Positions 34,029 through 42,674 of a stretch of DNA of 64,000 nt are shown here, in pieces. Made by a program: the position numbers and the translations under genes. Within the stretch, counting starts at the first letter, position 1. Each line of letters starts with the position of its first letter. Source of the DNA: Corallococcus sp020037015. Lineage in GTDB: Bacteria; Myxococcota; Myxococcia; Myxococcales; Myxococcaceae. The notes under the pieces are model-generated. The model ran no database searches and was not told where the DNA came from. It was given only the letters and a program-made list of their open reading frames with translations. Location: the NCBI RefSeq assembly GCF_044792175.1, contig NZ_CP172866.1; one strand, written 5' to 3'.

Positions 34029-35795
34029 ATGGGATTGTCCAAGCCGGGAGTGAAGCTGTGGTGGATGATGGCGCTGCTGGTGGCGCCGGTGGCGAACGCC
34101 TTCACGGACGCGGACGCGGTGCGCGTGTTCACGTTCGCCCGGGCGCAGCTCGCGGACACGATTCTGGAGTTGCCCAACGTGAACCGCTCGCCCAAGGCGT
34201 CCCTGTCCAACGGGACGTGGACCACGGTGGCCAACACGGACCGCGTCGCGTGGACGCAGGGCTTCTTCCCCGGGAGCATGTGGTTCATGTTCCAGGTGGC
34301 CAACGAGCCCTACTGGCGCGACCGCGCGGACCTGTGGACGCGCCCCCTGGAGGTCCAGAAGACCAACACGGAGACGCACGACCTGGGCTTCAAGATGTAC
34401 AACAGCTACGGCAATGCCTACCGGCTCACCGGCAATCCCTACTACCGGGACGTGCTGCTCACCTCCGCCGCGTCGCTGGCCACGCGCTACAACAGCACCG
34501 TGGGCATCATCGATTGTTGTGATTGGAACTCGAACTGGAACATCCCGCTCGTCACCGACACGATGATGGACATCGAGCTGCTGCTCTGGGGCGCCCAGAA
34601 CGGCGGCCCCGCCGTGTGGCGCACCATGGCGGTGAACCACGCGCTCCGGACGCTCCAGGACGCGGTGCGCACCAATGGCAGCTCGTTCCACTACGTGGAC
34701 TACAACAACAACGGCACCATCCGGTCGCAAGGCACCTTCCAGGGCTACCGTGACTGGTCCACCTGGGCGCGCGGGCAGGCGTGGCTCATCTATGGCTTCA
34801 CGATGGTGTACCGCTACACGCAGGACGCGCGCTTCCTCACCGCGGCCCGCCGGGTGACGGACTACTACCTGGCGAACCTGCCCGCGGACCGCGTGCCCAA
34901 CTGGGACTTCAACGCGCCCAGCCAGTCCAAGGACTCCTCCGCCGCGGCCGTCGTCGCGTCTGGCCTGCTGGAGCTGAGCAGCCTGGAGACGGACGCCACC
35001 CGGCGCACCACCTACCGCAACGCCGCGCTGGCCATGCTCGACTCGCTGGCGTCGACCGCGTACCTGGCGCAGGGCACCAACAGCCCGGGCCTGCTGCTGC
35101 ACGGCGTGGGCAACTACCCGGCGGGGCAGGAGATCAACGTCAGCCTCATCTACGGCGACTACTACTTCCTGGAGGCGCTGCTGCGCTTCAACCCGCGCCC
35201 CAACTACCCCTGGTACTCGAAGCTGGAGCTGCCGCGGAGCCAGCACCTGCTGGGCACGGGCAACACGGGCACGCGCATCGTGGAGTTCGACCTCACCCCG
35301 CTGGCGGACAACCTGGGCGGCGGTGTGGTGGGCTGGACGGACAGCTCCACGGAGGTCACGGCCTTCAACCGGCTGAACATGGCGCTGCGCATGAGCGAGG
35401 ACGGCATCTTCCAGGTGCGCAACGGCGCGGGCTACTCGTGGATCCGCCGGGTGCCGTACGTGCGCAACCAGACGTACCACTTCCGCATGAACGTGGACCT
35501 GCTCGCCCGGCGCTACTCCGTCTGGGTGACGCCGCCCGGCGCCGCGGAGGTGCAGCTCGTGGACCGGGTCGCGTTCCGGTCGGACGGGCCGCCCATCGAC
35601 GACCTGGGCCGCGTCGCGGTCATCTCCACCGTGACGGACAGCGACTTCCGCGTGAACAACCACCGCGTCTACGCGCCCACCGCGAGCGTCGCCGCCGCGC
35701 TGGAGAAGCCCGCTCCACTGCCTGAAGCCGTGCTGAAGGAGCTGGACGCGCGGGCCCCCGCCCCCACGCGCCGCTCGGCTCCGTCCGAGCGCTGA
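34029..35795 (+). CDS. GH88-family unsaturated glucuronyl hydrolase with extra C-terminal domain
   Basis: A 588-residue secreted enzyme. A signal peptide (LWWMMALLVAPVANA) precedes the GH88 (alpha/alpha)6 barrel. Catalytic aspartates are seen in TNTETHDLGFKMYNSYG and CCDWNSNWNIPLVTDTMMD; others are STWARGQAWLIYGF, PNWDFNAPSQSKDSSAAA and INVSLIYGDYYFLEALLRF. The barrel is about 380 residues long. Residues from about 410 form an added beta-rich domain (TRIVEFDLTPLADNLGG; RMNVDLLARRYSVWVT) like a LamG or DUF1080 fold. The enzyme removes unsaturated uronic acids from lyase-generated oligosaccharides of polysaccharides. AGGGGAGGG precedes the start. No lyase gene is adjacent. Confidence 0.88.
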   Translation: MGLSKPGVKLWWMMALLVAPVANAFTDADAVRVFTFARAQLADTILELPNVNRSPKASLSNGTWTTVANTDRVAWTQGFFPGSMWFMFQVANEPYWRDRADLWTRPLEVQKTNTETHDLGFKMYNSYGNAYRLTGNPYYRDVLLTSAASLATRYNSTVGIIDCCDWNSNWNIPLVTDTMMDIELLLWGAQNGGPAVWRTMAVNHALRTLQDAVRTNGSSFHYVDYNNNGTIRSQGTFQGYRDWSTWARGQAWLIYGFTMVYRYTQDARFLTAARRVTDYYLANLPADRVPNWDFNAPSQSKDSSAAAVVASGLLELSSLETDATRRTTYRNAALAMLDSLASTAYLAQGTNSPGLLLHGVGNYPAGQEINVSLIYGDYYFLEALLRFNPRPNYPWYSKLELPRSQHLLGTGNTGTRIVEFDLTPLADNLGGGVVGWTDSSTEVTAFNRLNMALRMSEDGIFQVRNGAGYSWIRRVPYVRNQTYHFRMNVDLLARRYSVWVTPPGAAEVQLVDRVAFRSDGPPIDDLGRVAVISTVTDSDFRVNNHRVYAPTASVAAALEKPAPLPEAVLKELDARAPAPTRRSAPSER

Positions 35796-35841
35796 CCGCG
35801 GGCCCCTGCCCGGTGGCCCACCCGACACAAGGTGGGCCACC

Positions 35842-37011
35842 GTGGGCGCGCGCAGGCCGGAAGCCGGTTACATCCGCCGGGTGACGAACCTGGACCTCTT
35901 CCTCTCGGAACCCGCCCCGCGCCCGGCCGCCGTCCCGGCGGGCCCCGGCCCGCTCGACCGGCTGCTGAAGGTGTCGCGCATCTACCTGGAGCCCGCCGTG
36001 CGGGAGCATGCGCGCGGCCGGGAGATCCTGGCGCGCTATCCGGACGCGGAGCGGGTGGAGGTGGCCTCGCACCAGCACATCCCCGGCCTCTTCGGCAACG
36101 AAGGCAACGTGGAGGCCTGGAACCGCATCAAGGGCAGCACCCTGGTGCTGGGGGTGAAGAAGACGCTGTCCTTCATCGCCAACGACCGCAGCTCGGACTT
36201 CATCGCGCCCTCCACGGCGAACGGCTGCGTGATGGCGTGCGCGTACTGCTACGTGCCGCGCAACAAGGGCTACGCGAACCCGGTCACGGTGTTCGTGAAC
36301 ATCGACCGCATCCAGGACGCCATCCGCAAGCACGCGCACAAGCGCGGGCCCAAGCTGGAGCCCAACACGGTGGACCCCCACGCGTGGGTCTACGACATCG
36401 GGTGCAACAGTGACTGCGCCGCGGACGCGGCCATCAGCGACAACGTGCGGGACCTGGTGCGGCTGTTCACCACGCTGCCCAACGCCAAGGCCAGCTTCGC
36501 CACCAAGCTGGTGAACCGCGAGCTGCTCGCCTACGAGCCGAAGGGCAGAACGCGCATCCGCTTCAGCCTGATGCCGCACGCGCCGGCGAAGCTGCTGGAC
36601 GTGCGCACCAGCCCCATCGCGGAGCGCATCGCCGCCATCGACGACTTCGTGGCCGCCGGCTACGAGGTGCACCTCAACTTCTCCCCCGTCATCCTCCACG
36701 AGGGCTGGCAGGACGCCTACGTGGAGCTGTTCCAGCAGGTGGACGCAGGCATCGGCGAGCGGGCGAAGCAGCAGCTCGCGTGTGAGGTCATCTTCCTCAC
36801 GCACAACGCGGGCCTGCACGAGGTGAACCTGCGCTGGCACCCGAAGGCGGAGGAGCTGCTCTGGCGGCCGGAAATCCAGGAGACGAAGGTGTCCCAGGGC
36901 GGCGGCATCAACGTGCGCTACCGCACCGGCTTCAAGGGCCGCCACGTTGCGGAGTTCCAGGCCCTGCTCGCGAAGCACCTGCCGTACTGCCGCGTGCGGT
37001 ACGCCTTCTAG
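35842..37011 (+). CDS. Spore photoproduct lyase-like radical SAM protein
   Basis: A 389-residue radical SAM protein. The cluster motif is CVMACAYC with cysteines at 129, 133 and 136. N- and C-terminal blocks follow the SPL family: KVSRIYLEPAV, VEVASHQHIPGLFG, FIAPSTANGCVMAC, YDIGCNSDCAADAA, FATKLVNRELLAYEPKG, and the C-terminal KEVSQGG-like TKVSQGGGINVRYR. Bacillus SPL repairs UV-induced spore photoproducts. Myxobacteria make myxospores, so a role in repairing UV damage in dormant cells is plausible. The GTG at 35842 has AAGG nine bases upstream; a GTG at 35881 is an alternative. Confidence 0.85.
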   Translation: MGARRPEAGYIRRVTNLDLFLSEPAPRPAAVPAGPGPLDRLLKVSRIYLEPAVREHARGREILARYPDAERVEVASHQHIPGLFGNEGNVEAWNRIKGSTLVLGVKKTLSFIANDRSSDFIAPSTANGCVMACAYCYVPRNKGYANPVTVFVNIDRIQDAIRKHAHKRGPKLEPNTVDPHAWVYDIGCNSDCAADAAISDNVRDLVRLFTTLPNAKASFATKLVNRELLAYEPKGRTRIRFSLMPHAPAKLLDVRTSPIAERIAAIDDFVAAGYEVHLNFSPVILHEGWQDAYVELFQQVDAGIGERAKQQLACEVIFLTHNAGLHEVNLRWHPKAEELLWRPEIQETKVSQGGGINVRYRTGFKGRHVAEFQALLAKHLPYCRVRYAF

Positions 37012-37035
37012 GCAGGTGGCCCCGCAGCGCAGTCG

Positions 37036-38427
37036 CTACCCGTCGGAGCGCCGCGTACAAGCGTGGGCGCGCCGGGCGGCCGCCACCCACGAAACAGGTG
37101 AAGGTCCTGGAATGGGCCAGCGCCAGAGGCGTGCAGCCCACCGGATCAGGACACCCTGGATGGCCTGAAATGATCCGCTCACCGTGTGCGGAGTCACGCG
37201 TGTTCGCTCACCGCGGTCCGAGCATGGTGGCTCGGGCCGGATGCCGCCGTCCGGTGACGAAGCACGCGGATCTGTCCGGCTGTCGGACGGGCTTCCCGAG
37301 CCCGCATCCGTCACGCCCTCGTCGGCGCACCCCAGGTCGAGCACGCATGGGGCGAACATCAAGGTGAGAGGTGACGGCGGCGCCCTGTGGTCAGGCTTCA
37401 CGGCAAGAGCCGCCTGATGGTGGCCTGTAACCGCAAGCACTCCGGTGTCCTCGACGTCTTCTACAAGGGGGGCAGGGGTGCCCTCGCAGGGACGCGGGAT
37501 CTCCAGTGAGTCGTCCCGCGGGACAATCGGTGAGAGATGGCAGGTGCCAGGTCTTTCGACGCAAGGGAGAGCCTCCAGCACCTCATCCTGCTCGGCGGCT
37601 GATTCGCCGCGGCCAACGCCATGCTCCTCCACGCAGGGATGCGCCGCGGGTGCCTTGACCTGCACGGTGGCGCCGAGAGGCCATTCCTGGGTGCACGGGG
37701 CCTCGGGGGATGCAGGCTTCTGCGGACCAGGAGCGAAGGCATCCAGCACAAGCTCATCGCAAGTCTTCATCAGCGCTGGCAGTTCGTGCTGAAGCGCCCG
37801 CACGTCGCGCTCGTGCAGGATTGCCATTGCGCGGGAGGCCCACGAGCGCAGCGCGGCTCCGCCCAGCAGCGGCAGCAGTTTGGCGGCGCCTCCCATGAAG
37901 GCCCGTTGCAGGGACTGGACGAGGAGCACATGCCCGGGCCGCTCCGCCACGCGCGCCGCCTGCCGAAGCAACTCGAATTCCGCCTGGGCACAGGTTGCCC
38001 CCGACTCCCAGCGCGCCGCGTCCTGGAGCCGGAAGCACGCGCTCCCCAGCCGGTCCAGGTCGCGGTCCGAGGCCCTCGCGCAGCAGTCGGCCAGTAGTTC
38101 CACCAGCACCTGCCGCTTGAGGCTGAAGTAGCCCTCCAGAAGCCACCGGGCCTGCGGGGAGCGCGCGTCATGCAGCGCCAGCCCCAGGTTCTCCAGCGTC
38201 AGCGATTCATCCAGGGCCACCGCGCGAGTCTTTCGCCCGGGGCGCTGCACCACCAATCCCCGCGCCGCCAGCCGCCGCAGCGCCTCGCGGATGGTGCCCC
38301 GGCACACCTCATAGCGACGCGCCAGCTTCGCTTCGGAGCCAAACTGCCCGCTCGGGTGCAGCCGTCCCAGTGCGATATCGCGCTCGATTTGCGCTTCCAC
38401 GTACGCCACGAGTCCTCGCCGTTCCAT
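37036..38427 (-). CDS. GntR-family regulator (FadR/FCD type) with long disordered tail
   Basis: Only the first half is a standard protein. Residues 1-70 form the winged helix (RRYEVCRGTIREALRRLAAR). Residues 80-230 are helical and FCD-like (ARSPQARWLLEGYFSLKRQV; AAKLLPLLGGAALRSW). From about 240 to 463 the sequence is low-complexity (Pro, Glu, Ala, Ser) with no domain. A degenerate copy of the dispersed palindrome lies inside this tail (37271-37291), read as PSDSRTDP. The ATG at 38427 is chosen because AGGAGG lies nine bases upstream; 38433 is alternative. Three palindrome copies lie upstream. Ligand and targets are unknown. Confidence 0.78.
   Translation of the reverse strand: MERRGLVAYVEAQIERDIALGRLHPSGQFGSEAKLARRYEVCRGTIREALRRLAARGLVVQRPGRKTRAVALDESLTLENLGLALHDARSPQARWLLEGYFSLKRQVLVELLADCCARASDRDLDRLGSACFRLQDAARWESGATCAQAEFELLRQAARVAERPGHVLLVQSLQRAFMGGAAKLLPLLGGAALRSWASRAMAILHERDVRALQHELPALMKTCDELVLDAFAPGPQKPASPEAPCTQEWPLGATVQVKAPAAHPCVEEHGVGRGESAAEQDEVLEALPCVERPGTCHLSPIVPRDDSLEIPRPCEGTPAPLVEDVEDTGVLAVTGHHQAALAVKPDHRAPPSPLTLMFAPCVLDLGCADEGVTDAGSGSPSDSRTDPRASSPDGGIRPEPPCSDRGERTRVTPHTVSGSFQAIQGVLIRWAARLWRWPIPGPSPVSWVAAARRAHACTRRSDG
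37271..37291. repeat. Dispersed palindrome, degenerate copy inside the GntR gene tail
   Basis: It matches the core of the 25-bp element with three substitutions (CTGTCCGg, TGTCGGACg). It lies in the low-complexity tail of the GntR gene and keeps the reading frame. Confidence 0.6.
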
Positions 38428-38547
38428 CCCCATCCCCCTCCTCGTTCCAGCATCGCCATCCCACCACAGGGGTCTGACATGGACGTGCGGGGCCCACCCT
38501 CCGCGTCGCTTGCCGGGTGAGCGCGCCCCCGGGCGGCGGGCGGCGAA

Positions 38548-38572
38548 AACCTGTCCGACTGTCGGACAAGTT
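38548..38572. repeat. Dispersed 25-bp palindrome, copy 3
   Basis: Arms AACCTGTCCGAC and GTCGGACAaGTT, with a central T and a single mismatch. It lies 121 bp upstream of the GntR start. Confidence 0.8.
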
Positions 38573-38592
38573 CGCAGGCCCCAGGTGGCGAA

Positions 38593-38617
38593 GACCTGTC
38601 CGACTGTCGGACAGGTT
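38593..38617. repeat. Dispersed 25-bp palindrome, copy 4
   Basis: Perfect 11-bp arms ACCTGTCCGAC and GTCGGACAGGT around a central T. It lies 20 bp beyond copy 3. Downstream bases through CCCGGGCGGG resemble those after copy 5, so the repeated unit is longer than the palindrome. Confidence 0.85.
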
Positions 38618-38741
38618 TTGAGGCAACCGGCCCCGGGCGGGCGCCTCTGCCCATGCCCTCATCCTGGTCCCCGAGCACGCACGACATCGCGGCTGCCGCT
38701 GTGCTCCGCGAGGCGTGCGTTCCCGGCTTCATGCTGGGCGG

Positions 38742-38764
38742 ACCTGTCCGACAGTCGGACAGGT
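38742..38764. repeat. Dispersed palindrome, copy 5
   Basis: Perfect 11-bp arms ACCTGTCCGAC and GTCGGACAGGT around a central A. It is followed by a stretch similar to the one after copy 4 (TTTCGCGGCCACCG, then CCCGGGCGGG). Confidence 0.85.
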
Positions 38765-38811
38765 TTCGCGGCCACCGTGCCCGGGCGGGTGCTTTTTCTC
38801 GTGGGCCCGAC

Positions 38812-38949
38812 TTTGCGTCCGATTGAGTTCCCGTTGTGGCTCACCGCGGCGCTCCGCGAGGCGCGCGTCCTCGCGAAGGATTTGCGTCCGCTTGAGTTCC
38901 CGTTGTGGTCCACCGCAGCGCTCCACGAGGCGCGCGTCTTCGCGAAGGA
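38812..38949. repeat. 69-bp tandem duplication, two copies
   Basis: Positions 38812-38880 and 38881-38949 are the same 69-bp unit with a handful of substitutions; each begins TTTGCGTCCG or similar and ends TCGCGAAGGA. A truncated third start (TTTG) follows. The unit is 23 codons long, so an open frame would survive it. No gene can be assigned across it. Confidence 0.85.
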
Positions 38950-39022
38950 TTTGTGGCGCGGGGTGGAGTGACGGACTGCTGGGGCCTTCTTGGGCGCCTT
39001 TGTCTCGCTTTGGCTTCCTGGC

Positions 39023-40228
39023 TCAGTACTCGTGCTGGATGAGCCAGAACACCGCGGTGCGGTGCGACTGGGGGAAGTGCACGATGCTGTAGAGGTTGTG
39101 GAAGGCATGCGCGCCTGGGGCCACCAGTGGGTCGTCGTAGAGGTGCGCCACCACCGGCACCTCCGTGCCGCTGCCCGGCGACTGGGGTAGTACCTGGCCC
39201 AGCTCCGGGCAGGCCCGGGCGATGTGGTTCGCGAAGTCCGCGTACGTCAGGTCCGGCTTCCGCGTGAACTGCACGCGCTGGTTGGACGACAGCTCCGGTA
39301 GCGTGGCGAAGGCTTCCTCCATCACCCAGTCCAACTCTGCGTGGGCTGCGTGTCCTCACGGAGGGCACGTTGAGCGTCCAGAGGAACTCGTCGCAGGATT
39401 TCTCTTCGGCCTTGCACCTCGCGTGGCCGTCCGCCCGTGCCTCTTTGATGGTGTCGTTGTCCTCCAACTGCGTGAGGGGCAGCGGCCCCGCGCCTTGGTA
39501 GCGCTGGTAGAAGTCCTTGCACGCCGGCCACATCCGCGACGTGAAGGCCGCCTCTCCGTTCGTGCACCAGGGCTTCTGGCCGGAGGACACCGCGCACTGT
39601 GACAGCCAGGCGTTGTGCGCGTCCTGTGCGTCCGTGCACTGCGACAACGCCTTCGCGGGCGTCACGCCCTGGGGCTCTACCACGCTCTCGTCACACCTTG
39701 ATGCGCGTGGCCACGTCCAGGTCGCATGCGGTGAACAAGTCCTCCTGCGCGCAGGCTCCGTTGATGCAGCCCAGCGCCAGGCGGAACTTCTTGCCCGCGC
39801 CCGTGTCTGTGCTCACCACCGCCAGGTGCTCGCCGCCGTGGGCCAGCGTCAGGCTGGCCACCTTGGACATCTGGCCGTAGCCCGCGTCGTCGTCCTGCGC
39901 GAGCACCGGGGTGCCGTCGCTGCCGCTTGCGTTCTTCGGGCCGTAGATGAACAGGCCCGTGTCCAGGTACATGCTGCTGCCCAGGTGCGTCACCTCCAGG
40001 CTCACCTGCTCGCCCGTGGCCACGTTGAGGCTGAAGGACAGGTACTGCGGGTTCGTCGTGAACTGCGTCCGCACCGCGTCGTTCGGTCCCATCGGGCCCA
40101 GGTACGCCGTACTGTCCAACGGGCGGCGGGTACAGGATGGTCTGCGTGCTCGCGCCGACCTCCCGCGCTTCTGGCGAAGTCTCCGGCTTCCACGACGAGC
40201 CACACGCCGCCACGAACAACGACGGCAC
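39023..40228 (-). pseudogene. Frameshifted gene for a secreted lipoprotein-like protein
   Basis: One long product appears in four successive minus-strand frames. The first part (from 40228) has a lipobox-like LFVAAC and SSWKPETSP. The frame changes near 40120 into LDSTAYLGPMGPNDAVR, FSLNVATGEQVSLEV and DTGLFIYGPKN, which resemble a bacterial pre-peptidase domain. It changes again near 39693 (stop TGA) to DESVVEPQGVTPAKALSQC and again near 39340 to AELDWVMEEAFATLPELSSN, ending WLIQHEY. Each junction falls in sensible sequence, so a single gene has been broken at least three times. I do not know the family. Either decay or clustered sequencing error could explain it. Confidence 0.7.
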
Positions 40229-40351
40229 CAGCCATCACCGCCGATTCCAGGCGTGACGCAGACACCCGTTCCTTCTTGTCTTGGGGGAATGCCGCTTCGG
40301 GGCGGGAGGCGTGGTTCATGCCCGGAGGTGGGCGTTCACGTCAGCCCCGGC

Positions 40352-40684
40352 TCAGGGGGCCTGGGGCAGGTCCTGGTACCAGGCGGCGTAGGGCGTGTTC
40401 CGGACGAGGCGCCGGTTGAGGTCCGGCGTGCCGTCCGTCCACCACGGCGGGCCCCGCTCTCCCAGGCCCACCTTGGCCCGGTGCACGCGGTCCCGGGCCC
40501 TGCGCTCCAGGGCCGCGTCCTTCGCTCGCTTCGCCCGGCCCACGTCGGCGCGGGCCCTCATCAGCGCGGCCACCAGCAGCTCTCGCTGCCGGGGCCCGAG
40601 CGCCGGATTGGAGCGGCGCCACAGCCTCCCGTCCACCACCAGGTAGCGCCCATCCGGCGTGGTGTGGGGCGGCGGCTTCGTCAC
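40352..40684 (-). CDS. Small conserved hypothetical protein, 110 residues
   Basis: A soluble basic protein with the start TTPDGRYLVVDGRLWRRSNP, a middle helical RDRVHRAKVGLGERGPPWWT and end DGTPDLNRRLVRNTPYAAWY. I recall similar proteins in many proteobacteria, but no function is known. The GTG start at 40684 overlaps the stop of the esterase gene by four bases (GTGA), so it is translationally coupled as the second gene of that operon. Confidence 0.75.
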   Translation of the reverse strand: MTKPPPHTTPDGRYLVVDGRLWRRSNPALGPRQRELLVAALMRARADVGRAKRAKDAALERRARDRVHRAKVGLGERGPPWWTDGTPDLNRRLVRNTPYAAWYQDLPQAP

Positions 40685-42222
40685 TGCTTCGCGGGATAGA
40701 GGAAGCGGAGGATGTCTCCGAAGCGCGCGCTCCACGCGGCCTCGTTGTGCTGGCCTCCCTCCACCACGGTGTACTTGAGGTCGTCGTCCAGCACCCAGCC
40801 CTTGGCCACCAGCGCATCGCGCAGCGCCTGGGCATCCGCCACCGTCTCCGCCTCCGCTCCGGAGCCTTCGTTGGTGCCGATGTCCTCCCAGATGCGCAGC
40901 GCGGGCTTCGCGGTGAGCGCGTTCACCTGCGCGACAATCTCCCGGTCCGCCCACCACACCGACGGCGACACCACGCCCAGGCGGGTGAAGACGTCCGGGT
41001 GCTTGAGCCCCAGCGACATGGACACGAGCCCGCCCAGCGACGAGCCCGCGAGCCCCGTGAACTCCGCCTGCGGCTTCGTGCGGAACTCCGCGTCGATGCG
41101 CGGCTTCAGCTCCTGGATGAGGAACCGGCCGTACACGTCCGCGCGGCCCGCGTCCGGGTACCCCGGCGGGAAGGGCACGGGCGTGTACTCCGCGATGCGG
41201 TCGCTGGTGTTGTAGACGCCCACGATGATGAGCGGCTCCACCTGTCCGGACTCCACCAGCGCCTGCGCCGTCTCGTCCACGTTCCACTCGCCGGCGAACG
41301 CGGTGCTGACGTCCATCAGGTTCTGGCCGTCATGCATGTAGAGCACCGGGTAGCGGCGCGCGGTGTCCGCCTCGTAGCCGGGCGGCAGCCAGATGATGAC
41401 GTCACGCGGCTTGAGCGTGGCGTCCTGGGGCACGACGTCGCGCAGGTAGCGCACGTCGCCGGTGAGCGGCGGGGGCGGCGGAGGCGTGGTCAGGTCCGCC
41501 CAGCCCTTCACCACCACGGACACGCGCTCGAAGTGGCCGCCGGTGGTGAAGGTGTGGTTCGCCACCTCCGCGCCTGTTTCGCTCTTCTCCACCGTGTCCC
41601 ACGAGCCGCGCGTCACCTTGAACTCCAGGCCCGTGGCCGCCGCGAACGTGACGGCGCCGGCATAGGCGTTGTCCACGGCCTTGTAGAGCTCCACCTCCGC
41701 GCCATTCCAGTTCCCCAGTTCCGGCTGGTTTCCGGACAGCCACACCCTGGCATCCACCGGCGTGATGTCCGGGACCTGGACAATGAACACGGTCCTCGCG
41801 CCTGTCTGCCCCCCCTCCGCGCCGAAGCGCTCCACCGTGAAGGCGACACGCTCCTCGTTCTCCTGGGCGGTGAGGGTGTGCTCCGGCTCCGGTGCCCCCT
41901 GGGCGTCCAGCGCCACCTGGGCCGTGGGCGCCGTCATCCGCACCGCGTAGGTGAACGCGGTGCCCTTGGGCAGCCGGGCCTTCAGGCTGAACTGCCGGCC
42001 GCCCTGATAGACCAGCGCCAGACCCCGCCCGTCCGCGCCGCCGAACGTGGCGCTGGGGCCCTGGAGGAAGAGCTCCGCGGCGACCGGCGTCTCCGGCGGG
42101 ACCGTGACGTCGAACTGGACGTCCGAGAAGAGCTGCTCGGTGGGCTTCGGCTCGTCGGAGGCGCAGCCCCAGAGGGCCGTCAACGCCAGGACGAGCAGCA
42201 GGGTGGGCCTTGGGAGCGACAT
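40681..42222 (-). CDS. Esterase-family lipoprotein with starch-binding-like domain
   Basis: A 513-residue lipoprotein (lipobox ALWGC). The N-terminal third has an unfamiliar beta-rich domain. The middle (about 140-230) resembles a CBM20 fold: VPVDARVWLSGNQPELGNW-type motif and WDTVEKSETGAEVAN. A proline linker leads to a C-terminal esterase D/PF00756-type hydrolase with RDVIIWLPPGYEADTARRYP, LYMHDGQNLMD and the nucleophile in GLAGSSLGGLVSMSL. Acid and histidine are probably in EDIGTNEGSG and EGGQHNEAAW. It probably acts on acyl-decorated carbohydrate at the cell surface. Confidence 0.85.
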   Translation of the reverse strand: MSLPRPTLLLVLALTALWGCASDEPKPTEQLFSDVQFDVTVPPETPVAAELFLQGPSATFGGADGRGLALVYQGGRQFSLKARLPKGTAFTYAVRMTAPTAQVALDAQGAPEPEHTLTAQENEERVAFTVERFGAEGGQTGARTVFIVQVPDITPVDARVWLSGNQPELGNWNGAEVELYKAVDNAYAGAVTFAAATGLEFKVTRGSWDTVEKSETGAEVANHTFTTGGHFERVSVVVKGWADLTTPPPPPPLTGDVRYLRDVVPQDATLKPRDVIIWLPPGYEADTARRYPVLYMHDGQNLMDVSTAFAGEWNVDETAQALVESGQVEPLIIVGVYNTSDRIAEYTPVPFPPGYPDAGRADVYGRFLIQELKPRIDAEFRTKPQAEFTGLAGSSLGGLVSMSLGLKHPDVFTRLGVVSPSVWWADREIVAQVNALTAKPALRIWEDIGTNEGSGAEAETVADAQALRDALVAKGWVLDDDLKYTVVEGGQHNEAAWSARFGDILRFLYPAKQ

Positions 42223-42434
42223 GGGTGGGGGCCTCCGGGGGCGGGAGCAGGCCCCTCGTGGAGGCGAACCCTAGCAGCGTGTTCCGACACGCCGCAGTGG
42301 GGCCCGGATGCCCCGGAGTGGACATCCCGGAGGGCTGCCCCTTGGCAGCTAGCGGACAGTGCCTACCTTGCGGCGCGCACGGGGGAAGGCGGGCCGCATC
42401 CCGCCACCCCCTTCTAGCGAAGGAGTCACACCGC

Positions 42435-42638
42435 ATGAAGAAGCTGACGCTGCTGGCCTTGACGCTGAGCGCCCTGTCCGTGGGCACGGGCTGCCACCGC
42501 AACACCCGCGAGTCCGCCAAGGACGACATGGAGCAGGCGGGCGACAAGGTGAAGGACACCGCCGAGGACGCCGCCGACGCCACGGGCGACGCCGCGGAGA
42601 ATGCCGGCGACAAGATCGAGGACGCGACCGACAAGTAG
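42435..42638 (+). CDS. Small lipoprotein with LEA-like repeats, 67 residues
   Basis: Type II signal peptide with lipobox VGTGC, followed by a 45-residue mature helix rich in Ala, Asp, Glu and Lys (DDMEQAGDKVKDTAED; AADATGDAAENAGDKIE). The 11-residue-like periodicity resembles late-embryogenesis-abundant or YtxH-type stress proteins. AAGGAG lies upstream of the start. A strong terminator follows, so it is a single-gene unit. A role in desiccation or envelope stress is a guess. Confidence 0.8.
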   Translation: MKKLTLLALTLSALSVGTGCHRNTRESAKDDMEQAGDKVKDTAEDAADATGDAAENAGDKIEDATDK

Positions 42639-42674
42639 CGGTCCGCCGCCGTTCGCGCGCGGAAGGGAAACAAG

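Noticed and set aside
37268..38960. Small open frames made of the repeat (for example reading CPTVGQV)
   Set aside because: These result from translation of the palindrome. They have no start context and appear in several frames.
38434..39022. Possible CRISPR array, because short repeats recur every 45-140 bp
   Set aside because: The repeats are palindromes with irregular spacing, and no cas genes are near.
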